DNA from: Eimeria necatrix
Lineage: Eukaryota > Apicomplexa > Conoidasida > Eucoccidiorida > Eimeriidae
Reading direction: 5' to 3'
Length of the DNA: 20,000 nucleotides
Assembly (NCBI RefSeq): GCF_000499385.1
Contig: NW_013652280.1
Location: forward strand, 1-20,000
Of this stretch, positions 1 through 8,939 are shown one piece after another (position 1 is the first letter of the stretch; every line of letters starts with the position of its first letter). Under the pieces are notes generated by a model that was not told the origin of the DNA, made no database searches, and was given only the letters and a program-made list of their open reading frames with translations. Made by a program: the position numbers and the translations under genes.

Positions 1-247
1 GGCGGGGCCCCCCGCCTCCCACCCCGCGTTCGAAGTGGCCTCGGACCGGCTGGTGGGAGAGCTGGGGCTGCGGGTCACGCAGTACTTCCACAGGGCCTCC
101 GGACTTGAAGTTTGGAACTTGGAAAGTGAAAAAGAAGAAGAGGAAATGGCTTTTAACATTTGCTTCCGGACTCCCGTGGCGGACTCCACGGGCGCGGCCC
201 ACGTGCTGGAGCACGCAGTGCTGAACGGCTCGGAGCTCTTCGCGCCC

Positions 248-292
<45 letters not shown>

Positions 293-503
293 CCGGGCTT
301 TCTGCTGCTGCAGCAGCGCAGCCTCCACTCCTACGCCAACGCCTGGACTTGGCCAGACCGCACCTGCTTCCCCTTCGCCTCCACCAACTCCAAAGACTTC
401 CAAAACCTCCTCAGCTTTTACCTCAGCTGCGTCTTCAAGCCCCTCGCCCTCTCGCAGCAGCACCACCTCCGCCAGGAGGGCTGGCGCTACGAGGCCGTCC
501 CCC

Positions 504-560
<57 letters not shown>

Positions 561-1043
561 GCAGCAGCAGCGGCAGCGGCAGCAGCGGGGAGGAAGCAGC
601 AGCAGTGGACTGCGAGAGGTCCCCGGAACTCTGCGAGCTGGCCTACGGGGGCGTGGTCTACAGCGAAATGAAGGGAGTGTGGGGTATTGCTGCAGCAGCA
701 GAAGAGCTGCAGCGGCTGCAGCAGCTTTTTCCGCAGCTGCAAACTTACGCACAAGTGGCGGGCGGGAGGCCCCCCGACATTCCGCTGCTGCAGCAGGGGG
801 CCCTCGCGGCTTTCCACAGGGCCCTCTACGTGCCCCGCAACGCCTGGATTACCTTCTTCGGGGGCCCCCGGGGGGGCCCCCAGGGGGGCCCCCGGGGGGG
901 CCCCCAGCCCCCCCCCCGGGGGGGCCCCCGGGGGGGCCCCCAGGGGGGCCCCCCCTTCGACTTCCTCGACAAGTTCCTCACCCAAAACCAAATCTATTCT
1001 CCCCAAGCCCCCCAAGTCATCGGAGTCCAACACGCTTTCAAGG
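1..1043 (+). CDS. M16C peptidase exon 1 of window (catalytic domain)
   Basis: Frame is open from base 2. It carries HVLEH at 200-214 and the zinc-ligand Glu codon at 665-667. A poly-Ala run (CAG tract, about 250-292) and a poly-Ser run (about 504-560) interrupt the domain between the two zinc sites, and a GGP run (861-953) follows. The donor is AAGG|GTAATC after base 1043, phase 1. The left edge may be an exon interior. Confidence 0.85.
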
Positions 1044-2736
1044 GTAATCTGCCCATAACACAACACCAGCGGGCCCCCAGGGGCCCCAGGGGGGCCCCAG
1101 GGGGGCCCCAGGGGGGCCCCGAGGGGCCCCCGGGGGGCCCCAGGGGGCCCCAGGGGGCCCCAGGTAGCCCCAGGGGGGCCCCAGGGGGCCCCAGGGGGCC
1201 CCAGGTAGCCCCAGAGGGGCCCCAGGGGGCCCCACGGGGGCCCCAGGGGGGCCCCAGGGGGCCCCAGGGGGGCCCCAGGGGGCCCCAGGGGGGCCCCAGG
1301 GGGCCCCGGAGGGCTTTTAAAGGGGCTTTTTGGGGGGCCCAGGGGGGCCCCTGGGAGGCCTGCAGCTTTGTTTGATTACAAGTATTTATATTAGAGAGAA
1401 AGAGGGGCCCCCAGGCTGCCAGAGTGCTGCAGGGGGGCCCCCCTGTGGGTATCTGTTAGCCTGGAGCTCTTTTTGTATCTTTTTGTTTCATTTTTGATAT
1501 CTTTTGTTTGCTTTTTGTCCTTTTTGTTTCCTTTTGTTTCTTTATTCTTTTCTTAATTCCCTTTAATCCATTTCTGTTTCTTTTTGTTTCTTTTTGGCCT
1601 CTTTTCGCCTCATTTGCGTCTCATTTAAGCAATTTGAGTTCAATTTTTTTCATTTTTGGATCACTTTCCCGCTTTTTTCCTTTTTTTTCCTCCATTCTTT
1701 TTAAATTTACGGCCTTTAATCTTTTCTGTTCATTCTCCTCCTCTTTGCTTCCTTTATTCTTTTCCAATTTGCCTCCTTTTATCTTTTCTGTTCACTTTTC
1801 TCTTCTTTGCTTCTGCGCAGCCCCCGTGCACGCGGAGTTCCCTTTCGCCTCTTTAGCAAAAGACCCCAAAGACCTCATCAGCGTCAGCTGGGTACTAAAT
1901 CCGTGCCCTACGCCCCCCGCGGGGGCCCCCCAGGGGGCCCCCCAGGGGGCCCCCGAGGCGGGGGAGTGCCCGGGGGGCCCCGGGGGCCCCGGGGGCCCCA
2001 GCAGAGTCGCGCTGCAGGTGCTGGAGCAGCTGCTGCTGGGCTCTCCAGCTTGTTTGCTGCGGAAGGCTTTGGCCCAGAGCGGGCTGGGGCTGGCTGTGTA
2101 TGCCCCTGGGCTGGACTTGGATCTGAAATACGCGCAGTTCACTGTGGGGCTGAAGGGTCAGTGGCCGCTAGCTAGCTAGCTAGCTAGCTAGCCAGCTGGT
2201 TGGCTGGGGGGATAGCTAGCTGGGCAGATAGGCGGCTAGCTGGGTAGATGGGTGGCTAGCTAGCTGGGTTTAGAGGTATCTGGCTGGGTAGATATGTTGG
2301 TGGGTATGTGGATGGCTGGCTAGGTGGCCGGCTAGCTAGCTAGCTAGCTAGCTAGCGAAGTGGGTGCATAACTAGTCAGCAAGTAGCTAGCTAGCCAGCT
2401 AGCCAGCCAGCGAGCCAGCCAGCTAGCCAGCTAGCCAGCTAGCTAGCTAGGTGGGTAGGTAACGGGGCGCGTGGGGTGATTGGGTTGAGGGTTTTGTTTC
2501 TTGCTGCTGCTGCACTTTGTGCGCAGAAGTGCCGCAGCAGGAAGGCGCAGCAGCAGCAGTGGAGCGTTTGGTGCTGCAGACTTTGGAAGCAATTGCTGCT
2601 AAAGGGTTTTCTGCTGCAGAAATCGAAGCAGCTTTTAACAGAGTGGACTTCAGCTTGAGAGAAACTCCCCGCAAAGACCTCCCCAGGGGTCTCATTTTCT
2701 CCCGGCGCATGGCCGAGGAACTCAACTACAACAGGG

Positions 2737-2772
<36 letters not shown>

Positions 2773-2810
2773 TGCTGTTGCTGCTGCTCTTTCTGTGGGT
2801 GCTTTCTGCG

Positions 2811-2841
<31 letters not shown>

Positions 2842-3344
2842 CTACGGCTGCTGCTGCTGCGCGGAGCCCTTGGAGCCGTATTTGGAGCTGCAGCCAAACT
2901 GGTTTCTCTGCCGGTTTTCGAAGATGCATGCAGTTGCATGCATGCAGCTGCATGCAGTTGCATGCATGCAGCTGCATGCAGCTGCATGCAGCTGGAGGCT
3001 TTGGGGCTTTTGCTGCTGCTTCCTCCGCAGGACCCTTTGGGGGCTCTCGAGTTTGAACAGGACATTTGGCGGCTGCGGGTGCGGCTGGCAGCGGGCGAGA
3101 AGGTCTTCGAGACTATGGTCAAGGAGTAGGGCCTGCTGCTGCTGCTGGTGCTACTGCTGCTGCTGCTGCTGGTGCTACTGCTGCTGCTGCTGCTGCTGTT
3201 GCTGCCGTTCTTGGGGCCGTTGTTGCTGCTGCTGATACTGCCGCTGCTGCTGCTGCCAAGGAGCCAGGAGCTGGCGGCCTTCGGTTGTTGCTGTTTCTGC
3301 CGCTGCTGCTGCTGAGAAGGCTCGGGCGCCGCTGCACCGGCAGC

Positions 3345-3382
<38 letters not shown>

Positions 3383-4688
3383 CGCTGCTTTTTTTGCTGA
3401 GCAGCAGCTTTGGCTGCTATTGGTTTTGTTCTTTGCAGACTTTTGCTGGAGAATCCCCACCGCGTGACTTTGCGCATGAAGAGCAGCGCGAAATATGCAG
3501 AGCAGGTGGCAGCAGAAGAGCGGGCAGCACTGGCAGCAGCAGAAAAGGAAATGGGAGTTGAAGGAATTCGCCAAGTCGCCAAGGAACAAAAAGCCCTCAA
3601 GCTGCTGCAGGTGACCCCCCAAACACAGCCAAACTGCAGCAGCAGCAGCAGCAGCAGTAGCAGCAGTAGCAGCAGCAGCAGCAGCAGTAGCAGCAGTAGC
3701 AGCAGCAGCAGCAGCAGAATGGATGCCGGGAAGTAGAGAATGAGTAGACTGCAGCAGTAGCAGCAGCAGCAGCAGCAGAGAGGCAGCAGGTGCGCAAGTT
3801 GAGCAGAAGGAGTAGAGTGGCGGGGTGTCTAGACAGCCTGCTGCTGCTGCAGTCTGTTTGCTGCAGGTGACTCCTCCGCCTCCAGAAGCTCTCGCGTCTT
3901 TTCCGAATCTTGCAAGAGAAGACATTGACCCAGTGCGCGCTTCTCTCGCTGCTGCTGCTGTTTTGCTGCTGCTGCTGCTATTTCACTGCTGCTGCTGCTG
4001 CTGTTTTGCTGCTGCTGCTGCTGTTCCACTGCTGCTGCTGTTGTTTCACTGCTGCTGCTGCTGCTGTTTTGCTGCTGCTGCTGCTGTTCCACTGCTGCTG
4101 CTGCTGTTTCACTGCTGCTGCTGCTGTTTCACTGCTGCTGCTTCTGTCTTCTGCTGCTGCTGCTGCGTGCGTGGCAGCAGCAGCAGCAGCAGCAGCAAAG
4201 TGAGTGCTGGGGGGTGTTTTTGCAGGAGGGGAAGGAAACTCCGGTGTCAGTGTCTTTGCTGCTGGGGGCCCCAGTGGTGCAGCACGAGCTGCCAAGCGGG
4301 GGGCTGCTGTACGCAGCAGTGGGGCTTTCGCTGGCGGATTTGGCTGTGGGCGATTTGCCCTATTTGCCGCTGCTGTGCCGTTTTGCTGCTGAGGGGGGCA
4401 CTTTGCTGCTGCCGCCCGAGCTGCTGCTGCCTCTTGCTGCTAGAGTCACTGGGGGCCTTTCTGCTGCTGTTTCTTTTCGCCTCCGCCCCGACGCCCCCTT
4501 CACTGTCCCCCGCCCTTACAACGCCAGGGGGCTCTTCTTGCTCTCCGCCAAAGTCAGACCCTGCTGCTGCTGCTGTCGCTGCTGCTGCTGCGGCTGCTGG
4601 TCTTGCTGCTGCTGTTGCTGCTGCTGTCGCTGCTGCTGTTGCTGCTGCTGTTGCTGCTGCTGTCGCTGCTGCTGTTGCTTCTGCTGTC

Positions 4689-4722
<34 letters not shown>

Positions 4723-4753
4723 TCGCTGCTGCTGTTGCTGCTGCTGTTGCTGC

Positions 4754-4793
<40 letters not shown>

Positions 4794-5593
4794 GCGGTGG
4801 CAGGGGGCCTTGGGCGTTGCTGCAGGCGACGAAGTCGCGCGTGGGGGCGCTGTGGTGCCTGCTGCATGCAATTCTGGTGGAGTTGGACTTCTCGGACAGC
4901 AAGTTGGGGCTGCAGTTAATCAAAGAGTTGATTTCCGAAAGATTGAAATCTTTTCGAGAAAGAGCTTTCCAAACTGCCAGAGTCTTCGCCCGCAGCGCCT
5001 TCAGCCTCGAGGCCCTCATGTTCGAACGCACCTACGGCTACCACAGCCTCCAGTTCTTCCGCCAACTCCTCAAACAGGTCCTAAACACAACACCTCGGGA
5101 ACGTTTAGGGGCCCCCAGGGGCCCCTGGGGGCCCCCGGGGGCCCCCGGGGGCGCCCGGGGGCCCCCAGGGCTCCTGGGGGCCTCGGGGGGCCCCAGGAGG
5201 TCTTTGGGGGGTCTTGGGGGGCCCCAGGGGGCCTTGGGGGCCCTCAGGGGATCTTGGGGGTCCCTACCAGGGGGTCTTGGGGGCCCTGGGGCCCCCTTGC
5301 GGGGTCCCAGAGGGCGGTGGAGGGACCCCTGGGGGCCCCAGGGAGGCTTTAGAGCGTCTTGGGGGGCCCGAGGGGCCCCTGGGGTCTCCCGGGGGCCCCT
5401 GGGGTCTCCCGGGGGCCCCTGGGGTCTCCCGGGGGCCCCTGGAGTTGCTTTAGAGGGTCTTTCGAGGGGTTTAGTGGTGCAGCGGGGGTTTGGGCTAGGC
5501 GTGGTGGGCCCCCCAGGGGTACTTGGGTACTTGCCGTGTCTAGGGGCCCCTTGCTGCTGCTGCCTTGAGCAGCAGGTGCGGGGCTGAGAGCTG

Positions 5594-5632
<39 letters not shown>

Positions 5633-6106
5633 GCGTTTGCTGCAGGCAGAGGCAAACTGGCCCGCAGTGGCGGAGCGTCTGGAAGCAATTCGGAGACTTT
5701 TGCTGCGGCGCGAAAACCTTATTTTGGATGTTACTGGAGATGCAGCAACTCTATGGGAGGCCCTCGAAGGGGAGGGCAGGGGGCCCCTCCTGGGCCTCGT
5801 GGGGGCCCTTCCCGAGGGCCCCTCTGCAGCGGTGGTACCCTGGGGGCCCCCCCGGGCGGGGGCCCCCGAGGTGTCGCTGAGGGGGGCCCCCCGGGGGGCC
5901 CCCCAAGGGTCGCTGCAGGAGGCCCCCCAGGAGGGGGGCCCCCAGGGGGGGCCCCAAGGGGGGGCCCCCGAGGAGTCCAAAGAACTTGTTCGAGGAACTT
6001 GGATGACAGCAAGAGTTGATAGGGAGCCTTTGTGGGCCAAGGAGGCGGAGCAGCAGCAGCTGCTGCAGTGGGGGGGCCAGACGGCCTTTGTGCTTCCCCT
6101 GCAGGT

Positions 6107-6148
<42 letters not shown>

Positions 6149-6828
6149 GTTTGTTTTGGGATTTTGGAGAAGAATTAAAAGAATTAAGAGGCAGCAGAAA
6201 GGGAATAGTGCAGTTGGAAGATTAAGATTCATGTTTGTGAAAGATTAATGGGAGGAAAGAAACAGCAAAAAGATAAAAGCAGAAAAGTATAAAAGCGGTG
6301 TGAAAATTTAATAAATTAATTCGGGGATTATGGCAAAGGGAGATAATGAAATAAAAAGGAGAGACAAAAAGGATTAAATGAAAATAAAAAAGTAGAAACA
6401 AAGAGTTAAATGGGAATAAAATGGGGATAGAAAAAGGGAATAAAAAGAGAATAAAAGGGGAAATGAAGAAGGAATTAAAAGGGAATAAAAAGGGAATTAA
6501 AAGAGAATGAAAAGAGGATAAATAGGAAATAATAAAACTAAAGAGAGGTTTAAAAGAAGATAAAAGGAGGGAAAGGAGAAAATAAAACGGGATAAAAGGA
6601 GAATAAGAAGAGAATTAATAAAGGATAAAAAGGGGATAGAAACAGAATAGAATGAGGAGTAGAAAGGTAATAAAGGAGGATTAAAGAATAAAAGGAGAAT
6701 AAAAAGAAAAGAGGTAAAAAGAAAATAAAGTTTTAATAGGAGTTAATAAGAGACAATGCGAGCTAAGAAAGGATAATAAGTGATGAGAAATAACAAGAAA
6801 CAGCAAGAAACAGAATAGAAGACAGCGG

Positions 6829-6879
<51 letters not shown>

Positions 6880-7590
6880 GGTGCGCGTGCTGCTTTGCTG
6901 CAGGTGAGCGACATGGCGTGCGTGCTGCCGCTGGGGCCCCCGGGCTCTGCGCTGCCGGGCAGTTTGCTGCTGCTGCAGTCTGCTGTTGAGCTGCTGCACC
7001 TTTTGAAGCAAATCCGCGAAGTCCGCGGGGCCTACGGGGCCTGGGCCAGAACTCAAGACGGCCTTTTGGCTCTAATGACTTACAGAGACCCAAAGCCTGG
7101 ACAGTCTCTCGAGACCTTCCGCACTTCGGGGGTCTTTGCCCATTCCTGGGCCTCGGGGGCCCCCGAGGGGGCCCCCGGGGGGGCCCCCGGGGGGGCCCCC
7201 GCGGGCGCGGAGGCCCCGGGGGGGGCCCCCGCGGGGGCCCCCGGGGGGGCCCCCGGGGGGGCCCCCGGGGGGGCCCCTGGGGTCTCGGAGGAACAGCTGC
7301 TGGGGGCCCTTCTGAATGCTGTGGCTTTGATGGACAGGCCCGTGGGGCTGGAGGCGAGGGGCCCCCGGGCGCTGCGGCAGCTGCTGGACGGGGAGGGGGC
7401 CCCCCACCGGAGGGCCCACAGGGCCCAGCTGCTTGCTGCGGGGGCCCCCGAGGTTGCTGCAGCAGCAGCACTTCTCAGCGAGGCCCTCCAGGGGGGCCCC
7501 CAGTCGCTTGTCCTTGTGGGGCCCCCCGAGGCCGCCAGCCAAGTCGCCAGCCACACCGTGGGGGACCTTACCCGCATTCGCGTCGAGTGA
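1..7590 (+). CDS. Falcilysin/PreP-like M16C zinc metallopeptidase, 10 exons, 5' partial
   Basis: Oligopeptidase of the M16C (presequence protease/falcilysin/PITRM1) family, which degrades transit and presequence peptides in organelles; in Plasmodium the orthologue also cuts haemoglobin peptides. Exons: 1-1043, 1821-2156, 2527-2735, 3031-3125, 3439-3610, 3867-3932, 4226-4552, 4826-5077, 5646-6104, 6904-7590; all GT-AG, all phases compatible, 1214 residues in the window plus TGA at 7588. Counting from base 2, HVLEH (residues 67-71) is the inverted HxxEH zinc motif and the Glu of SEMKG (residue 222) is the distal ligand. Other family landmarks: RTPVADSTG, NLLSFYL, SVSWVLNP, IREVRGAYG, TYRDP. Poly-Ala, poly-Ser, GGP and GAP runs inflate a fold of about 1000 residues. 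The frame is open at base 2, so the N terminus and any targeting peptide lie upstream. Without haemoglobin as a diet, an apicoplast or mitochondrial role is the likelier inference. Family assignment is firm; exon edges are manual. Confidence 0.9.
250..292 (+). repeat. CAG tract in exon (poly-Ala)
   Basis: Uninterrupted CAG triplets read in the GCA frame, inserting poly-Ala right after the zinc-motif helix of the peptidase. Confidence 0.95.
504..560 (+). repeat. CAG/AGC tract in exon (poly-Ser)
   Basis: CAG triplets, here read as AGC (Ser), between the HxxEH motif and the distal zinc-ligand Glu. Confidence 0.95.
861..953 (+). repeat. GGGGCCC array in exon (GGP repeats)
   Basis: Alternating runs of G and C, read as Gly-Gly-Pro-Arg/Gln, inside the first catalytic-domain exon. 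Confidence 0.92.
1078..1312 (+). repeat. CCCCAGGGGGGCC array in intron 1
   Basis: About 235 bases of near-palindromic GGGGCCCC units separated by A, a non-coding counterpart of the exonic arrays. Confidence 0.92.
1480..1815 (+). repeat. Polypyrimidine tract, intron 1
   Basis: T-rich, almost purine-free blocks (TTTTTGTTTC-like) for over 300 bases, ending at the acceptor of exon 2. A TCTTTTCTGTTCA word occurs twice near 1720 and 1782. Confidence 0.85.
1821..2156 (+). CDS. M16C peptidase exon 2
   Basis: Acceptor TTCTGCGCAG at 1811-1820 after a long pyrimidine tract. Encodes DPKDLISVSWVLNP, a GAP-rich insert, then LRKALAQSGLG and YAQFTVGLKG, the segment that ends the first half-domain pair in PreP. 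Donor AAGG|GTCAGT after 2156, phase 1. Confidence 0.88.
2164..2455 (+). repeat. (GCTA)n-derived repeat, intron 2
   Basis: Pure GCTA blocks (2168-2191, 2332-2356) around degenerate GCTGGGTAGAT-like variants. It has TAG stops in every frame. Confidence 0.93.
2527..2735 (+). CDS. M16C peptidase exon 3
   Basis: Acceptor TGTGCGCAG ends at 2526. Encodes LEAIAAKGFSAAEIEAAFN and LIFSRRMAEELNYNR, matching the helical linker of PITRM1. Donor AACAGG|GTCCTG after 2735, phase 0, followed at once by a CTG tract. Confidence 0.85.
2739..2860 (+). repeat. CTG tract, intron 3
   Basis: CTG triplets with GTTGCTG interruptions, starting three bases after the intron's GT. Confidence 0.92.
2923..2993 (+). repeat. 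TGCATGCAG tandem array, intron 3
   Basis: Tandem 10-base TGCATGCAGY and 14-base TGCATGCATGCAGC units, including two 24-base composite copies, then 10-base units alone. Confidence 0.93.
3031..3125 (+). CDS. M16C peptidase exon 4
   Basis: Acceptor CTCCGCAG ends at 3030. Encodes DPLGALEFEQDIWRLR and EKVFETMVKE. Joining directly to exon 3 gives NYNR-DPLGAL, which aligns with the family's NHDGDPVELL. Donor GGA|GTAGGG after 3125, phase 2. Confidence 0.83.
3130..3380 (+). repeat. CTG then CAG tracts, intron 4
   Basis: CTG tract with GGTGCTACTG variants (3130-3265), then CTG-rich DNA, then an opposite-polarity CAG tract (3348-3380), so transcripts could fold CUG against CAG. Confidence 0.88.
3439..3610 (+). 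CDS. M16C peptidase exon 5
   Basis: Acceptor CTTTGCAG ends at 3438. Encodes LLLENPHRVTLRMKSS, the family's conserved stretch just before a charged coiled segment, then EERAALAAAEKEMG. Donor CTGCAG|GTGACC after 3610, phase 0. Confidence 0.87.
3638..3780 (+). repeat. CAG tract with TAG variants, intron 5
   Basis: AGC triplets interrupted by AGTAGC at fairly regular spacing; the variants introduce TAG. Confidence 0.9.
3867..3932 (+). CDS. M16C peptidase exon 6 (22 codons)
   Basis: Acceptor TTGCTGCAG ends at 3866. Encodes PEALASFPNLAREDIDP, equivalent to the LPALKVSDIEP segment of PITRM1. Donor CCA|GTGCGC after 3932 is weak, but phase 0 at both ends and the alignment support it. Confidence 0.8.
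3946..4197 (+). repeat. CTG higher-order repeat, intron 6
   Basis: CTG blocks punctuated by TTTTGCTG, TTCCACTG and TTTCACTG, giving a longer unit repeated several times; a short CAG block (4171-4197) closes it. Confidence 0.9.
4226..4552 (+). CDS. M16C peptidase exon 7 (third M16 domain)
   Basis: Acceptor TTTTTGCAG ends at 4225. Encodes PVVQHELPSGGLLYA, LPYLPLLCRF, VTGGLSAAVSFRL and NARGLFLLSAK, the start of the C-terminal half of the enzyme. Donor GCCAAA|GTCAGA after 4552, phase 0. Confidence 0.88.
4560..4791 (+). repeat. CTG/GTCGCTG tract, intron 7
   Basis: CTG triplets with regularly recurring TGTCGCTG and TGTTGCTG variants; open in all frames. Confidence 0.92.
4826..5077 (+). CDS. M16C peptidase exon 8
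   Basis: Acceptor GTTGCTGCAG ends at 4825. Encodes LIKELISERLKSF, ARVFARSAFS and GYHSLQFFRQLLKQ, matching the VLVKMTAQELA to GMDQVRLMKRI stretch of PITRM1. Donor AAACAG|GTCCTA after 5077, phase 0. Confidence 0.88.
5107..5530 (+). repeat. GGGGCCC-rich intron 8
   Basis: Degenerate GGGGCCCC/CTTGGGG units filling most of the intron. Confidence 0.9.
5381..5440 (+). repeat. 20-bp tandem repeat, three copies
   Basis: Exact unit GGGGTCTCCCGGGGGCCCCT three times in a row, inside the GGGGCCC intron: a recent local amplification. Confidence 0.95.
5597..5630 (+). repeat. CTG tract at end of intron 8
   Basis: Pure CTG triplets 16 bases upstream of the exon 9 boundary. Confidence 0.95.
5646..6104 (+). 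CDS. M16C peptidase exon 9
   Basis: Acceptor TTTGCTGCAG ends at 5645. Encodes WPAVAERLEAIRRLLLRR and ENLILDVTGDA, then a long Gly/Ala/Pro insert from GGGGCCC repeats (about 5786-5975), then GGQTAFVLPLQ. Donor CTGCAG|GTGAGC after 6104, phase 0. Confidence 0.86.
5786..5975 (+). repeat. GGGGCCC array in exon 9
   Basis: Degenerate G/C-run repeats kept open as Gly/Ala/Pro-rich sequence in the peptidase. Confidence 0.88.
6106..6146 (+). repeat. CAG tract at intron 9 donor
   Basis: Begins within the donor GTGAGCAGCAG itself. Confidence 0.95.
6160..6830 (+). repeat. Polypurine tract, intron 9
   Basis: About 670 bases made largely of A and G (AATAAAAGGG-like words) on the coding strand, the opposite polarity to intron 1. 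No gene is seen in it. Confidence 0.9.
6833..6878 (+). repeat. CAG tract, end of intron 9
   Basis: Pure CAG triplets, about 25 bases before the last exon. Confidence 0.95.
6904..7590 (+). CDS. M16C peptidase last exon
   Basis: Acceptor TTTGCTGCAG ends at 6903. Encodes LLHLLKQIREVRGAYG and LMTYRDPKPGQSLETF, where the Arg/Tyr of RGAYG correspond to the C-terminal substrate-binding residues known in M16 enzymes. A GAP-repeat insert lies at 7154-7277. The tail SLVLVGPPEAASQ resembles the family's ending. Stop TGA 7588-7590. Confidence 0.9.
   Translation: MSDMACVLPLGPPGSALPGSLLLLQSAVELLHLLKQIREVRGAYGAWARTQDGLLALMTYRDPKPGQSLETFRTSGVFAHSWASGAPEGAPGGAPGGAPAGAEAPGGAPAGAPGGAPGGAPGGAPGVSEEQLLGALLNAVALMDRPVGLEARGPRALRQLLDGEGAPHRRAHRAQLLAAGAPEVAAAAALLSEALQGGPQSLVLVGPPEAASQVASHTVGDLTRIRVE
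7154..7277 (+). repeat. GGGGGCCCCC array in last exon (GAP repeats)
   Basis: Encodes Gly-Ala-Pro-Gly repeats inserted in a surface region of the C-terminal M16 domain. Confidence 0.93.
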
Positions 7591-8660
7591 GCTAGCCAAC
7601 GGCTAGCCAGCTAGCCAACAGCTCGCTAGCTGCAAGCCAGCAGCTAGCTAACGAGCTAGCTAGGGAACTAGCTGGCTAGGGAATTGGCCGGCTGACTAGC
7701 CAGCTAGCTAGGTAGCTATCTGGCTAACTAGCTAGCTCGCCAGGTAGCTCCCTAGTTGGCCGGCTAGCTAGCTGGCTGGCTAGCTAGCTAGCTGGCTAGC
7801 TAGCTAGCTAGCTAGCGGGCTAGATGTTCGTTGCGTGAGGAGTAGTGAGGCGAGGGCTTCGGAGCATTGGCTTGGAAAAAGACGGAGACAGAGCGCCAAC
7901 AGTGCGCCAAGAGGGGTCTAGCTAGCCAACAGCTAGCCAGCTAGCCAGCCAGCTAGCCAGCTAGCTAGCCGGCAACCTGTAGAGGGCGCCGCAAGCTAGC
8001 TAGCGCTGCAAACGCAGCAGCAGCAATACTGAGAGTTTCCTGCGGGTCCGTTTTGGCGGCAGCAAACAGAAACCCGGAATTCTTGACACATCAGAGCCCT
8101 GCTGCTCAAGCTAGCTGCCGGCTAGCTGCCGGCTAGCTGCCAGCTAGCTGCTGGCTAGCTGTAGGGAGCTAGCTCTAGAATGCGTAGCTAGCTGCAGGCA
8201 TCGCACCGGTCAGGGCTCTGAAGTTTCGGCTGCTGCTGCTGCTTCCCCAGGCAACGGCGGCTGAAGGCAGCAGCAGCAGCAGAAGCTAGCAGCAGCAGCA
8301 GCAGCAGCAGCTAACAGCAGACAAAGAAAGCCTCCTAGAGCTATGGCTGCAGGAGTAGTGCCACTCCAGACACAAGGAGCCGCAGCAGCGACTACAGCGC
8401 AGCCCTGGGCTCAGCAGCAGCAGTCCAGATAGGTGGTGTTCTAGCTAGCCAGCTTCCTGTATATAGCTAGCTAGCTAGCTAGCTAGCTTGCAGCCTGGCC
8501 AGCTAGCTAGCCGTCTGGCTAGCTAGCTAGCACCCTTTGAGGCCCCGAGGGCCCCTGGGGCCCTTGCGAAGCACCAGCCTACTAGCTAGCTAGCTGCCCA
8601 GCTAGCTAGCTGTCTGAATAGCCAGTAGCGTGGCTAGCTAGCTGACTGACTAGCCAGCAG
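7591..8660 (+). repeat. Intergenic (GCTA)n repeats
   Basis: GCTAGCTA blocks with single-base variants start immediately after the peptidase stop codon, broken by short unique stretches near 7815-7915, 8000-8105 and 8220-8430, the last with CAG tracts. No coding frame survives. Confidence 0.93.
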
Positions 8661-8905
8661 CAAATTACGTTTCTGATTTCATTTTTAAATTAAAAATAAA
8701 ATTTGCTGCGGCGGCCGTTGCTGCTGCCCTCTAGAGTGTCTGTACAGCTGCAATGTTGAACTGTGTGCTGCAGCAGCAAAGCCCCACAAAGATAACTAAA
8801 CAAAAAAATAAGCACCTGAATAACAAAATAGAACAAATAAATAATAAATAATACATATTTACAAATATATAAATGTAGAAATATAAATGCATTTATAAGC
8901 ACCTA
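8661..8905. other. AT-rich island between convergent genes
   Basis: Markedly A/T-rich (AAATAAATAATAAAT-like) in otherwise GC-rich DNA, with AATAAA words on the + strand. It could hold 3' processing signals for either gene, but both stops are far away, so this is weak. Confidence 0.5.
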
Positions 8906-8939
8906 GCTTGCTTCGCAAGCGGGGGCTCGAGGCGGGCAA

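Noticed and set aside
1508..1820. Possible membrane protein from a Phe/Leu-rich frame
   Set aside because: It is the translation of the polypyrimidine tract of intron 1 and leads into exon 2 only by chance of frame.
2818..2925. Possible peptidase exon with ALGAVFGAAAKLVSLPVFE
   Set aside because: Exon 3 joined directly to exon 4 already matches the family without a gap; this stretch sits between a CTG tract and the TGCATGCA array.
7072..7599. Antisense reading frames opposite the peptidase last exon
   Set aside because: They exist because GGGGCCC and CAG repeats lack stops on both strands; the + frame carries the conserved M16 motifs.
8906..8920. GCTTGC-TTC-GCAAGC hairpin as terminator or small RNA
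   Set aside because: A 6-bp stem is too short, and such terminators are not a eukaryotic signal; no other RNA features are nearby.
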